The position numbers and the translations under genes are program-made. This document shows positions 12,356-24,299 of a DNA stretch of 64,000 bases, piece by piece. This DNA is from Apophysomyces variabilis (lineage: Eukaryota > Mucoromycota > Mucoromycetes > Mucorales > Mucoraceae), in the NCBI GenBank assembly GCA_002749535.1, contig MZZL01000379.1, positions 124,001 to 188,000 on the forward strand. Direction: 5' to 3'. Each line of letters starts with the position of its first letter. Within the stretch, counting starts at the first letter, position 1. The notes below the pieces were generated by a model that saw only the letters and a list, made by a program, of their open reading frames with translations, was not told the DNA's origin and ran no database searches.

Positions 12356-14366
12356 CGTTCTTTTTATACCTCTCGAACAAAGAAGCGGAAAGAGAGACAG
12401 AAGATAAAAAAGAAGAAAGCAAGATGTGGAGAAGAGAAAAGGGGAAACGACGAATAGTAACAGTAGAAATTTTATATGGCGTACGGCTATGTCTAAATTA
12501 TACAAAAAAGAAATGGCTATGCATGTTCTTTTCTGACGGGGTGTAGTGAATAAACTTTTTTATACATATAATTTGTTCAGGTTTGGATAGAATTCATGAT
12601 CAAATAAAATAGTATCCTGGGCTGAGACCTGCAGAGACTCATCTCGTGAATCTCTTGTCTTTTTTTTTCTTTTTACGTTAATTATATTGTAATTGATCTT
12701 TTCATTTCAACGCGACTTGCATATCCAAAACTGATGCCCGTAATTGGAAATATGCCTGCCCTGCAGAGGCAAAAGAGTAGCGGTCCATTTCAGGGGAGCT
12801 GTTGACGTTGTTACTATAACAATTTTGAATGGGGTTTTCTAGATCGCAAAAAGTAGAAGGGGAACAGATGGCCGATGTAACATAAGAAGTGAAAAAAAAA
12901 GGCCAAGATAACTAAACCAATGCAGAAAGAACAATGCGCTGACCTATGAAAAGAAAAAGAAAAAACTGGTCCATGGGCAGGTTATTAGGGATTTAGGAGA
13001 AAGAGAGAGTGTGAGTGAGAGAAAGGCTCTCCGTTGCTATTTCTGGCCATCATTTTTTGTCCAATCTCCTGCAGTGGTCTATCCGTATCTGATACCACAG
13101 CGGACACTCTTGTATCTTTTCTTCGCCAAATAATGTCAGCTTTCTTTTTTTTTCCGTTCGCAAAGAGCGCGTTACAGAAGAATTGTATCAAGGCCATTCA
13201 AAAAACGTTGGTTTCTCAGATGTGCATTCATAACTTAAGGAAAACGAGCGAATCTAAACAATTAAAAGCACCACTCATGGCTATATTGCTTATCTACATT
13301 GCTGCTTGGATGATCACCAAAGTCCTGCCAAGAATTACACGAAACACTTTTTGCTGTCCTATCATTGAACCTGTCATGATCCATTTGTACATAAGACGCA
13401 TATGGGATGTTAGGAATGAAGACGACATCAAAACGGAAAGGGTGCACACCCCTTTTCGTTCCGCTAGACGCTTGTCTTCAAACCAAACATGTAGCCAACG
13501 TCACGGCAAATTCTCCTGCATTAGAAGTAGATGCAGCAGAAATCCAAGAAAAAGCGCCTTATATGAAGCACTTTCACGGTACTCGAACACTGAACTTTAT
13601 TTCGTGCAGACACCAGATCGAATGAGTAAAAGACCGTATCAGAAGGTCAATGCGTTTTTTTCCCCAGAATGAGCTGCTGCTTGTAGACAATTCCCTTATT
13701 TGGATGCATACCCGATCAATCTAAGGAGAATAACCGATTATTATTCGGTTTAGAAACGGGAATGCTCTTGCAACTAGTATTGTATGAAATTCTTGCAAAC
13801 AGTTTTTACCCCGTCCTTAACTTCTCTGGTTACTCAAACTGGATCCATGAACGACACGACATGAATCAACTACTGTGAAGGGCATAAAGTAGCCCTTCGT
13901 TTCTCTGTCTCCTCCTGCTGCTGCGCTTTCTTTTTTCTCCTTTACGATCAAAGTCCAATGTATTCTCGCACTGACCGTCTTTCTTGATAAACCGAAAGTT
14001 CGGTTCTCGTCAGGTTACAATATCAAAATAATGTTTGACACAAGGTTACCTCGTAGACATTAAGGTTTTGGTGCTTAGGACATATGAAACTGTTGCACAA
14101 ACTGACTTCAATATCACAGAATATATGATTTTCATCACCTTTATGTTTATATCAACTGAAAAAATAAGAAAGCGTAGACAAAACAAAAGCAGGATGAATG
14201 TAATACAATAAAAGAAAAAGGAAGTAAGTGGCTAGGTGATATGCTAAAGAGAAAAAAAAAAGAATCAAAGGATATGTCAGAAAAAAAAATCAATGGTTAA
14301 TATAGATGTATGGTATGAACCAAGTATGAATACAAAGCACACCAGTTGCTTTCGATTTAAAAAAAT
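12356..14366. other. Intergenic, between SulP start and siderophore synthetase end
   Basis: Two kilobases with no firm gene. The part next to 12356 is the promoter of the SulP gene. A 212-codon open frame at 13034-13672 (+) has no recognisable domain, is Ser/Arg-rich late, and competes with coding-like pieces in another frame (CTPLFVPLDACLQTKHVAN near 13446-13500), so a small spliced gene is possible but not supported. 14160-14366 is A-rich and is probably the 3' untranslated region of the synthetase gene. Confidence 0.4.
13034..13672 (+). other. Long open frame of unknown status
   Basis: The longest uninterrupted frame in this gap has 212 codons with a hydrophobic start (MLFLAIIFCPISCSG) and one possible membrane segment near residues 80-100. 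No family is recognised. An overlapping frame at 13407-13625 reads more like protein in its first half. I list it only so that it is not overlooked; it may be non-coding. Confidence 0.2.
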
Positions 14367-16546
14367 TTATGCCTTCTGAGGACGGTAATGGATCACATTA
14401 GGAACAGGGCGGTAGATATACTAAAGAAAAAAGGAATCACTCAGTCTATGTCTTTCTGCCGAATTTTAACGGGAGGGGAACTTACATCGCGATAGAGTTC
14501 CTCAATCTTCATACGGACCAAACACTTGCCGGGCACTTTTGTTTTCTCCATGAAAACGGTCCACAAAGAGTGATCCTTGGGAATCATACGAGACATATGA
14601 CCTCTAAGTATCTCCCATCCTTTACCGTTGTAATGCAAGTTGAGCACACGAATGAGTCGCTGAAGATGCGAGTGAATAAGAGTATGATACAAAAGCTTGT
14701 AAGATTCGTCCAGTCTTTCAGCCACAACACAACTATCGGGAAGCACGTCCAGATCTGCCCCGCAGGATCGTTTCAGTGTCTCCCGATGGACCTTGACACC
14801 ACCGAAATCACGGATAACAAAACCCTTAAGTTCACCCGTGTTTCTGTCAAATCGTGCCAACGTATTCTGACCATGGGCCTCGAAAGCAACACCATTCACC
14901 AAAAGAGGTGGCAAGAAAGCTTGAAGAGCCGTCTCAATGTATCTTAAGAAATAAAAGTAAGAAAGGTATATATTAGCCTCTTGATCCCTCATCCCCCAAG
15001 TCGTTCAGTCGTTTGTTTTCAATCCTTACCTGTCCAAAAAGGCAATTCGCTTTTCTTCTGTATCCAAACCCCAAGTATGGGTTAGCAAAGTCTCGTCTGT
15101 GTCAGGTCGTTGAATCTTCTCCACCAAAGCCGCACAAGGTACGATCAAGTCACGGTTATCTTCAGCGTATTCAAATGCTTCACGGATCACACAACTGCAA
15201 TGCTTGGCCTCGTCAAAGTCTTCATGGTTGTAGACCGCGCTACCCAGTTCACGTTCAATTGTCAACTTCTTCTTATCATAAGTCAATTTTGGAACAACAT
15301 CGAAGGAGAAGCCAGGACCGAAGTAGGTCGAGAAGGGAGTGATGGTGCGCAGGGCGGAAGAGATTTTAATACCCAGGCATAATTTGACGCTCAGACCGGG
15401 TAGAATGGTTGGAGCGGCGACAGAACGAATGGAGGTCAGGGCTTCGACCGTCACGTTGTACTGAGGTGGCAATACAACCGCGTCGGGGAATTTGGCCTCT
15501 ACATTCGGTATCTGGAGCTCATGAATAGGCATAAACACGTGGTCAGGGTATTTGGCACGCAGAGTCTTGCTCTCGTTCTTCAGCATGGCGTCAATCAAAG
15601 GACGCGAGAGCTCTTCAAAGTCACCACGCAAGTTCATCGAGGATTTTGGAATAGCAACAGGTCGAATCTTGGGTTGCTCCAAGTTGACTTGACCGGGATT
15701 GAGCGGCGGCATGGGTGGGTAACTCTTGCGGGCTTTGTGCATCTATTTTTTTTTCCCAATCAAAAGGTAAGTTAGTTAAACAGAACCTTCTGTGGCACAC
15801 GCAACACTGGCTTACCGGATGCGTCGCGTGACCTTCGAGGATAGACTGTTCCCAGTGAATCGTGGATGACGCCAATGTAGGAAGGGGTTTGGGATTATCA
15901 TACGTGTGGTCTATGTGAGAGATAGGAAAGGTAAGAAAAAAGACGCGTCCTTTTTTTTTTTCAACCGCGCTTATGTAAGATGCTTACTTTGATGCGTAAT
16001 AGAGCTGTCCAATTCTTGAGCGATCAAACCTTGAAGCTTGACATTGACACCGAGGTCCTTGGAGAACTGGTTCCAGAGTTGGACGGCATCATAACCGTCG
16101 ACCAAGTGAGTTGCCTCAGCAATGTCAATGTCCTTTTGGCAGATCTTGATAAGGGTCGCATAAACTTCATCACGAGTAGAGCTCAATGCAATATCCGTTT
16201 TGACTTCAGACAGGGAGTAGATATGGGGAAGCATATCCAGGGAGTCTACCAATTCAATGCGTGTACAGACAACACCATTCCAGGTGGCGGTGACGCGTGG
16301 TGTACTAAGGATGGGTAAGCCACGAAGGGGTACGACAGCCAGAATGTCACTCAGACGGAGAAGGGTTGGGATCTTGTTTTCTTCAATGACATGGGGTCTG
16401 AGGAGAACGCAGATACCCAGCATGTCAGGAGTAGGTACATAATAGGCCTGAACCAAGGCTTCACTGACTAAGCAAGCAATCAAACGAGAGGTAGTTGCAA
16501 ATTTAGCGTAATGAAGGTTTCTGGCTGTATTGGATGGAGCAGGCAT
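14367..16546 (-). CDS. rfs: NRPS-independent siderophore (IucA/IucC) synthetase, rhizoferrin synthetase
   Basis: This enzyme uses ATP to adenylate a citrate carboxylate and couple it to an amine; in Mucorales the known member joins two citrates to diaminobutane, giving the iron chelator rhizoferrin. Exons 16546-15988, 15910-15816, 15742-15030, 14942-14486 and 14420-14367 total 1878 nt, 625 residues, normal for the family. Visible motifs are LEGHATHPMHKARKS across the second intron (the NIS nucleotide-binding site), KLCLGIKISSALRTI, VNGVAFEAHGQN (conserved H-x-QN) and FVIRDFGG. The last exon (YIYRPVPNVIHY...) lies past an apparent stop and is joined by a 65-nt intron. Two exact ATCWGATAA sites lie 103 and 584 bp upstream of the start. 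An MFS transporter is the next gene upstream, transcribed the opposite way. The substrates are inferred from the taxon. Confidence 0.92.
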
Positions 16547-16648
16547 AGTTGTATGTAAGCAAAAAGAAAAGGAGGGATACGGTGAGTTTGAAACAAACAG
16601 TCCATTTTATAGCCAAGCAAAATTTTAATCTGATGATCAAGATTTTCT

Positions 16649-16657
16649 TTATCAGAT
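16649..16657 (-). promoter_or_regulatory. Iron-responsive GATA-factor site (ATCTGATAA)
   Basis: The plus strand reads TTATCAGAT, i.e. ATCTGATAA in the orientation of the synthetase gene, 103 bp upstream of its ATG. ATCWGATAA is the established binding site of fungal iron-dependent GATA repressors (Urbs1/SreA/SRE type). The exact nonamer and its place in front of a siderophore gene make a regulatory role likely; binding is inferred. Confidence 0.65.
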
Positions 16658-17129
16658 CCTGATGTGTGGACCTTTTTTTTTTTTCATATTACCATTTGTT
16701 TTGTCTTTGTTCATACTTGGCTAGTATAAGTAGCACAGCAGTAAGACGGAAACAACGCTCTTGTACAAGCAGGAGGAGTAGGGATAAATGAAAGCTCCGC
16801 GCTAAACCTTAATTCGTCATTTCTATTTGATCTATCACCCAAAGTATTGATATCTATTAAGCATAGGTAAATAATAAGATCATGAGATGGTTGAATGCTA
16901 TCAACGATTTATTTACTTAATTTCCACTTAAACCAGTCAACGATTTCCAACTACAATATATTTTATTTTCTTACTTTATCTATTCAAGTGTAAAACTTTT
17001 CATCTTTCCCTGTTACGTCTAAAACTTGAAAATTCTAACGGGAAATGTTTCAAAAGTGTGTCTCTCATTAGCAACCAGTCGGGTTCTACCTTAATAGTTT
17101 GCTTTTCTTTATCTCCGAATCAAAAAATT

Positions 17130-17138
17130 TTATCTGAT
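17130..17138 (-). promoter_or_regulatory. Second iron-responsive GATA-factor site (ATCAGATAA)
   Basis: The plus strand reads TTATCTGAT, giving ATCAGATAA towards the synthetase gene, 584 bp upstream of its start and in the same orientation as the first site. It is an exact match with W = A. Paired sites are typical for this regulator in other fungi. Confidence 0.55.
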
Positions 17139-19395
17139 CCCGACAAAGGCCCAGTGGCACACTAACTGAAAATTCTAAGGATCCCGGGAAAATAGTTCAA
17201 ACCGCATCCTTGACTCTCAGTCTTTATCCTCTCTCTCACCCTCTCTCCAGTCTGAAAGTCATTTTGTAGGTTGTAGATTATGATATCAAGTATATCGTTT
17301 TTGTTAGCTTAGGTTTATTTTTATTTGTACTACAAGTCCAAGTTAATATTTTTTGGGGGGATAGAGTGAATAGAAAGAAAGATGGATAACGGCATGTTAC
17401 GATCTTTGATTTCTTCCGTTTCTTTCGGAAATTTGGTTTCTATAAACTGGAACTCTGGTGTTGCATGATCGGTAGGATCCCATGTAAACGGCACTGTTGC
17501 ACACAATTATATTACTTCCCGAATGAAAAAAAAAAAAAAAAAAAAAAGATGAATAAGCCAAACTTGGGTTGCTCTCTCTTTCTCTCTCTTTTTCCCGAAC
17601 ATCTTGTTGATCGTCTGACAGGATCGTTTTCCATCTCCCGAAAATGTAATCTCGCTCAATAACTATGCAGTAAAAAAATTGAACTTATCACGTGTGGAAG
17701 AATAACAATAAAAAAATAAGCATAATATAAAAAACGCAAGAGTTTACCGATGCAAAAGCGGGATGCATCCATCAAATAAGATCTTTCTTCATGCATATCT
17801 ATAAACCCCGTCTGTCATGGAAGAATAAGCAAATTTATACGGCATTTTCATGGACATTCACTGTTATTGCCCCATCCATATATCACCGGCAGGATAATCT
17901 TATTTTTCTCCCTCCAATAACTTATCTGTAGAACAAAGACGCGTCGCATTTTTAAAGAAATAACAATACAGTGAGAACACAAGCCTCTTAGCCACTATAG
18001 GCTAGATCATCGCTATGTGAAACAGGTCACACGTCGTATCGCCCTTTACCGGGAACAATCGTATCCGGAATATGGTAACTTAATTCTACCAGTTTGCTGT
18101 TTGTTGAGAGCCGGCTCTCACTAGTTTTCAACACAAGCTTTGTCTGAGTAAAAGCAAGTTGCGCATGTTAGGCAGCAGGAGAACTAAGAAGAGTCGACAA
18201 GGGAGCCATTTCCTGTTTCAAATACTGCATCAATGGCAACAGCGAATAGGGCGATGAGGTCTAGGTAATTTAACACTGGTAGACAGCCTATCAGAAATAA
18301 CGTAAAGTTGCACAAATCTATGATATCCTTGGCAAGATATGATTTTGTTAGGCGTTCTTTCTTCAGAGATGCCTGCTAGCTCTTTCAAGAGAAAAGAAAA
18401 CGTTGCTCAAGAAAGGTATAAACCATCATAGATTGGGTTCTTCCGCAATCTTTCGTACTACAGGACTATTGTGGGAATCTTCTGTAATGCAGACCGACTT
18501 AATGTGACGCGCTAAGCGTTTTAACTCTCTCTCTCTCTGGTGGCTGCTTGGAACACTTTGAGTGTATTTTCTTCTTGTCAAGCTGAGGCTCCGCTTTTCC
18601 ACCGCAAAACATGTATGAAGGGTCCAAACGGTCACGGGGCGCCTGATAAGCAGCTTTACAAAGTGCTGATCACGTTTGATATAATCTTATGATAAATGTT
18701 AAATGGCGGTCAAACTTCGAAGAGCTCGCTGCTTCAGCTCAACATGTACAGGCATGGTTCAGGACCGCCTGCATGCTCGTTACCAACACCTGCAGTCCTG
18801 CATAGCAGAAATCTCGGTATAGCTAGAACAGCTCAATTTAATTAAGATTGCACTACAAAATTTGCCTGCATCTTTCGATGTCATGCCACTGGCTAAGAGG
18901 GTAAACAAAACGAAGTATTTGTCTAAATTTGCCGCAAAGGATAAGTCAATGAATGCACAAAGAATATTGTAGTACTATAGCTCTTCGCGGCATACTTACA
19001 TGCTGCATGTTCTGTAACAACAGCAAACTCGCCTGCCGTCTGTTTTATTCCCCTTCCTTACCTTGCATATGTTTTTGCGCGCTAATACAACACAAAGGTT
19101 AACCATCTATCGCGTTGATTTCGAATGTTAGAAGTCCGTGTAAGATGATAGGCAATAATTAATCAATCCCCTGCTTGATTATGCTTCTGGTATACAGAGT
19201 ACATCCAAATATTTGCTTAAACACTTTTACCGTTCTAGGAAGAGATGATCTGCAAACAGGCCATTCTTTTCTCATGGATTGTTCAACTCCTTTGTTGACT
19301 GTCGGGTTATAAATTTTTGTGCACCCACTTGGGTTAGGAGGAGGAGGAGGCTGTGCGCTCAATCTGCACAAAACCACACAAAGTGCAGGTTTCCC

Positions 19396-21272
19396 ATGAA
19401 AGAATCTACTGCGCGCCAGCGACATGTCTCGGGCCCTTCCCCTGATATTGTTCAGGATGACCAGTCTGTTCAACTCGAAAGAGAGAAAATGTTACTTCGC
19501 AAGTTAGATTGGCGGATCGTGCCATGGATCTTTATCCTTTATTTTTTAAGTGTAGAAGATCGTGCTAATGTCGGCTTTGCCATGACGATGAATAAACAAG
19601 AAGGACACAATCTTGCCGCGACCGCGAACCTCTCCGCCAGAGAAAACAACATTGGATTAGGCCTGTTTTACGTGGCTTACATTGTAACGATAAAAAGATG
19701 AAAAGAGAATAGGGACCCTTTTCTCATAAATTTTGTTGACTTTCTTTTATCTCTTCAGGCTTTTGAAGTACCTTCTAATATGATCATGGCTCATGTCAAT
19801 CCGGCATACTGGATTGCTCGGATCATGATCACTTGGAGTGTAGTTACAGCCTGTATGGCCGCTATCTCCCAAGCCTGGCATTTCTATCTTCTCCGATTCC
19901 TTTTGGTAAGGTCATACATCGATTGAATCATATACCAAGATAACTCAATTAATACTATGGATAGGGTGTGTTTGAAGCTGGCTTTTGGCCTGGTAGGTAC
20001 AAGACATGTATAAGAGAGAGAGAGAAAGAGAGAGAAAGACAATGAAAAAGGGATTGATTAATTCACGCCAATTCCTTCTGTAGGCATCAGTTAAGCATTA
20101 ACACAATCCTGTTCAATGTTCCTGGTTTATTTTGCTTACACTTTTCTCCCAACAGCATACTACACGACGTTATGGTATCGACCGAAAGAAATTTCGTCGC
20201 GTATTGGAGTCACTTACCTTGCTGGCCCAGCCTCTGGTGCGTTTGGCGGTTTGATTTCGGCAGGGATTCAACTTATTGATACCCGTGGAAACCTTTATGG
20301 ATGGCAATGGTACATAACATAGACTAGTGGGAGGAGTAAGATTGACCAAGGTTTGACTCATAGACTATTTAGGTTGTTTTTAATATCTGGTATTATTTCC
20401 CTGATCTTTGGTGTTGCTACATTGTTCGTTTTGCCATCCACTCCTGAGACTTCCAAAGGTTTCTTAACGGAGGATGAACGAGATCTACAGAAGCAGCGTC
20501 TGCTACAGTCAGACGATATCGAAGATCGTGAAGGAGTCACTTCCATACAATGGCGACAGGTGTTGGTTCAATTGACGGATTACAAAGTGTGGATGTTTTC
20601 CCTTTTGTATTTTACCCCCGTCATGGCTGCCACTTCGCTAGGTTACTTCTTACCAAAAATTGTCCAAGAGATTGGCTCCTACACTTCAATAGAAGTCAGT
20701 CTCTTAAGTATTCCCCCTTACGTTTTTGGCGGTTTGATGGTCTATGTGGTCACGCGTCTCAGTGATCACTACGAAGACCGCGGATGGTTCATCATTGGTA
20801 CTTCTACAGTTTCCTGCATCGGATTCACCATCCTCAGCTTTGCTGGCCCTGTCGGTGTACGCTATTTCGGATTGATGATCGTTGCTGGTGGGACTTATCC
20901 AACTGTTCCTCTGGTAAAAAAAAAAAAACAGATGAAGAAAATCGAAAGTTTTATAGAAATTTAACCTTGGTTTGGTAGAGTATGGCTTGGACAGCTAATT
21001 CAAAGGAGAAGGCAGTGGACATTGCGTCGGCAACTGGCATTGTATCATCCATTGCCAACTTTGGTGCTCTTGTTTGTACCTTTGCGTTGTACTCCGGCTG
21101 GCCTTCGGATGCCCCGCATTATATCGGATCGAACATGATTAACGGCGGTGCCATGTTTATTGCTGCTGTCTGCGCATTTGTCCTGAAAATTCGATTGGGC
21201 CGTTTGAACAAAATCATCGACGCAGGTGGCAAAGTCGGCAAATCAGGAAGAGACTATAAATACTTGCTTTAA
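19396..21272 (+). CDS. MFS transporter, anion:cation symporter (Dal5/allantoate permease-like) type
   Basis: A 12-helix proton-coupled transporter of fungal allantoate/vitamin/organic-anion type; substrate unknown. Exons 19396-19683, 19759-19905, 19965-19992, 20084-20089, 20156-20309, 20373-20913 and 20979-21272 total 1458 nt, 485 residues. The N-terminus leads to LLRKLDWRIVPWIFILYFLS and DRANVGFAM, the hallmark first helix (usually D-R-x-N-x-G-x-A). AFEVPSNMIM follows, then GVFEAGFWPGITYYTTLWYR, which only forms if a 6-nt exon (20084-20089, GCATCA) is included. The middle loop has FLPSTPETSKGFLTEDER-like sequence and the second half has PPYVFGGLMVY. It faces away from the siderophore synthetase across a shared promoter region, so a role in siderophore or citrate transport is possible but only inferred. 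Confidence 0.9.
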
Positions 21273-21375
21273 TATACTACACAGTTTAAAGATTATTCAG
21301 TACTTGTAATACCTTTTGCGGCATGAACAAGGAGAGAGGAATGGTGATATGTAAATTATAAGAAGACAGAGACAG

Positions 21376-22389
21376 ATGCTAGCTATAGCTAATCCCCTTT
21401 TCTCTTCTCTTCTTTCCTTCTTTGCTTTAAAAACCATGGGTCTGATCAGACGTTCACTATTTCCTTATCTAATTCCTGTGCCTCTTGCCTTCTACCTCTT
21501 CCGGCATCTTGTTTCTGTGTTAAAGCCTTTCAATCTGGCCATGCGGGATAGCTGCCGTCAGCCGGGAGGATTAACGGCGACGTATGATGCGCCCGGCTGG
21601 ATCACAGATCATATTGTCTGCGTTCTCGTAAGATTCTGTCAACAAGCTCTCAGTAACCCGTCTTCACTGGGATTGACGGCCACGATGGTTGGTGCTGCAA
21701 CGACAGCATACACAATTATGTCGGTGGAAGGTGTTCGAACTAGATGTGCTTGTGCACCTTTGATGATAGCTCTTGGTAACGTTTTTGGAACGGGCATCAT
21801 TGCCCCATTGGTGTGGCTCCCCATTTGGGCCTATCGGTCCCAAGCTTACATCAGCACCACTATTCGTACGGATCAAGTAGTAGGCATTGCGGCTGCGACT
21901 GTCTTTGGACAACTCCTACCAGCTGTTATCCCAATGTTTCTCCATCAGAAAGCCCATCGTAATGCTCTGGCCGTTTTGCAATACTTCCCTATCGGTTATG
22001 GCCTGCTCGAGCGTGGATTTAGTTGGTTACGGTTACCACAGAAGCCGGAGGCAATCAAGCTGCTTTATGTGGGATTGGCCGTGCTCAACACCATTTTATT
22101 TTATTCTGCCATAGCAAATGCATACTGGCTTGGTGCCCCAGACAGACTTCCACTCTGGCGTGTTGTCTACTATAGGACATCAGCGGCAGATGCGGTTCCC
22201 TACATGTTGGTATGGGATATTCTTGCCTTGATGAGTACTTTCGGGTACTGGATTTGGTTAGAAACCAGCTGGATAGGGCTCTCCCAGCTATTAGCATATT
22301 CTGTTCTATGTGGACCAGGTGCTGGTTTAGCCATAAGTGCTTGGAAACGAGAAACGATGTTGTGCATGAACAAGCACAAAGTGAAATGA
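21376..22389 (+). CDS. Multipass membrane protein of unknown function
   Basis: A single-exon frame of 337 residues starting 103 bp after the MFS stop, same strand. At least seven hydrophobic segments are visible (for example around residues 25-45, 95-115, 130-150, 170-195, 235-255, 280-300 and 305-325). A conserved-looking loop PGGLTATYDAPGWITDH lies near residue 65. There is no cleavable signal peptide that I can identify; a later start at 21436 (MGLIRRSLF) is also possible. I do not recognise the family. The codon pattern and uninterrupted length support a real gene. Its closeness to the MFS gene may be incidental. Confidence 0.75.
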   Translation: MLAIANPLFSSLLSFFALKTMGLIRRSLFPYLIPVPLAFYLFRHLVSVLKPFNLAMRDSCRQPGGLTATYDAPGWITDHIVCVLVRFCQQALSNPSSLGLTATMVGAATTAYTIMSVEGVRTRCACAPLMIALGNVFGTGIIAPLVWLPIWAYRSQAYISTTIRTDQVVGIAAATVFGQLLPAVIPMFLHQKAHRNALAVLQYFPIGYGLLERGFSWLRLPQKPEAIKLLYVGLAVLNTILFYSAIANAYWLGAPDRLPLWRVVYYRTSAADAVPYMLVWDILALMSTFGYWIWLETSWIGLSQLLAYSVLCGPGAGLAISAWKRETMLCMNKHKVK

Positions 22390-22528
22390 GTATTTTTTTT
22401 GTTGCGGAGAATTTCGTGAGCTTTTAGGATTCGAGGTATTCCCGCTTCCTCCTTTCTTTTCTTTTTTCTTTTCTTTTCTTGCACTATTTTCTTCCTTTAA
22501 TTTCTTCAATTAAAAGTTTCTTTTTTAT

Positions 22529-23777
22529 ATGCCTGTGACCAAACTCAATCTATCAGAGTCAAACGGTATTGACCAATACACGTTGATTAACGAACATAAG
22601 ACACTTGCTGTGATGGTGCTTAACTATGGCGCCACTATCACGCACATCCTGACTCCAGATAAACAAGGCCATGTGCGAGACGTGGTACTTGGATTCGACA
22701 ACTATGAAGACTATAAGAGTACCGAGAATCCTTATTTTGGTGCCATTATCGGCCGTTATGCGAATCGGTACAACAAAAAGAACACAGCTAAAGTCTCCAG
22801 TTATTTTTAATGCTACCTTTTCTTTTTCTTTTTAATGAAGAATTGGCAATGGTCAATTCACAGTTGACGGCCAATCCTATCAGTTGCACATAAACAATGG
22901 ACCAAACAGTCTACATGGAGGTCTCGAAGGCTTTGACAAGAAATTGTGGGATGTCTCCATATTGTCCGAAAATCCGGCATCTATTCAGCTCCAATTGATT
23001 TCGCCTGATGGTGATCAGTCGTACCCCGGTACATTAGTAACCCAAGTAACCTATACCGTTACCGACAAAGACGAGCTTGAGATACGATACCATGCTACCA
23101 CGGACAAGGATACGGTGCTCAACTTAACAAACCACACTTATTTCAATCTCTCCGGACTCGTGCTGGATCCCCATGTGCTGTCGCACCAGGTTTCCATGTC
23201 CGATGAAGTCAAGGGTTTCTTAAAACTGGATAAAGACTCATTACCTACAGGTGAGATAGGAACATGGGAGGAAGCACCTTGGATGAATTTTACGGTACGT
23301 CAAGTTTAGACAGTATGCATGCATTTCTTGTCCATTGCAGCGCCTATATCTCATCTTTCGGTTTGCTAGGGAGCCGATGCCGGCCGTACCATTGGCGAAC
23401 GGTTGGATAAACTCTCCAATACAAACGGTTACGATCACCCATATGTGATCCATGAAAATTACCAAATTGACACGATGGAAGAGCCACTGCGACAAGCTGC
23501 TATAGTGTATTGTCCCGAATCTGGAATTGAGCTCGATTTCTGTACCACTGAACCGTGTTTCCAGTTTTATACTGGAAATTTCATCCCAAACAACGTCCTC
23601 GAAGGCACCAAAGCTCAAGAGAAAACACCAATCGGCCCGCACTCGGGTTTCTGCTTTGAGAGCCAGAGGCCACCCGATGCACCAAATAAGCCTCAATGGC
23701 GTAGCAGCGTTTTGCTACAAAAAAGTGATGTATATGGAAGCAAAACAGTTTTTACATTCCGTGTACGTCAGCAATAA
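22529..23777 (+). CDS. Aldose 1-epimerase (galactose mutarotase)
   Basis: Interconverts alpha and beta anomers of aldoses such as galactose and glucose; cytosolic. Exons 22529-22767, 22841-23294 and 23370-23777 total 1101 nt, 366 residues, typical of the stand-alone enzyme. Landmarks in order: LNYGATITHILTPD near residue 32; GAIIGRYANR across the first intron; NNGPNSLHGGLEGFDKKLW; VLNLTNHTYFNLSG with the catalytic His; and PHSGFCFESQRPPDAPNKP containing the catalytic-base Glu. The fusion to UDP-galactose epimerase seen in budding yeast is absent. Confidence 0.95.
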
Positions 23778-23799
23778 TAGCAGATGAATACAGTTTTTC

Positions 23800-24296
23800 C
23801 TTTAAAATTGAGACAGAGGTACAATATAAAGTAGACAAATATCCAAGGGTAATGGACAAAGACCAAAAAAGTATGGATAAAGTAAACGGTAAAATAGACG
23901 AATAGCAATATCAGAATGGGCAAAGTAGGCATAATATTAGTAAGAATCATAGGATATTGATACTTACAAGTGTAAGGCAAGAGATACTTACTATCTCCAG
24001 AAGGTGAAAAAAAAGCTTGGCCGGGGACCATGGTAGATGGTGTTATGACAGATACCGAAAATGTTACTGGGGGCGTTGATATCTCGCTGCCATACTATGC
24101 GACAACTGGTACAAGTTAGCATAATATACAGTCCGAGACCCACAGCAGAAATTTGTTCCAAAGGTTTCTCGCCGCACTTGCCTGACCAGTTTAACATCAG
24201 ACCGCCACCAACTCCAACAAGCGCCAATAACTTATTGGTTTGGTTGGAACTTCGCTCTCCCACTATTTCTTCCGCCTGGCATATCTCTCTATGCAC
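23800..24296 (-). CDS. Possible small membrane protein (doubtful)
   Basis: A minus-strand frame from 24296 reads MHREICQAEEIVG..., with two hydrophobic segments (LLALVGVGGGLMLNW, ISAVGLGLYIMLTC) and a good GTAAGT donor right after TFWR near 23993. A second, very hydrophobic open frame lies just downstream (to ~23770) but I found no good acceptor to join them. No family is recognised. It is convergent with the epimerase gene, whose end it would overlap or touch. Confidence 0.3.
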
Positions 24297-24299
24297 TTA

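Larger units (their letters stand above)
16547..19395. other. Divergent intergenic region between siderophore synthetase and MFS transporter
   Basis: This 2.85-kb region lies between two genes transcribed away from each other, so it holds both promoters. It contains two exact ATCWGATAA sites near the synthetase, weaker GATA cores (CTGATAA at 18643-18649; TTATCTG at 17922-17928), a run of 22 A at 17526-17547 and CT-rich tracts. I see no reliable coding sequence. Confidence 0.55.

Noticed and set aside
12618..12630. GGGCTGAGACC resembling part of a TPP riboswitch
   Set aside because: The other conserved half (ACCTGA...GCGTA-type) is missing at a suitable distance and the nearby gene is a SulP transporter, not a thiamine gene.
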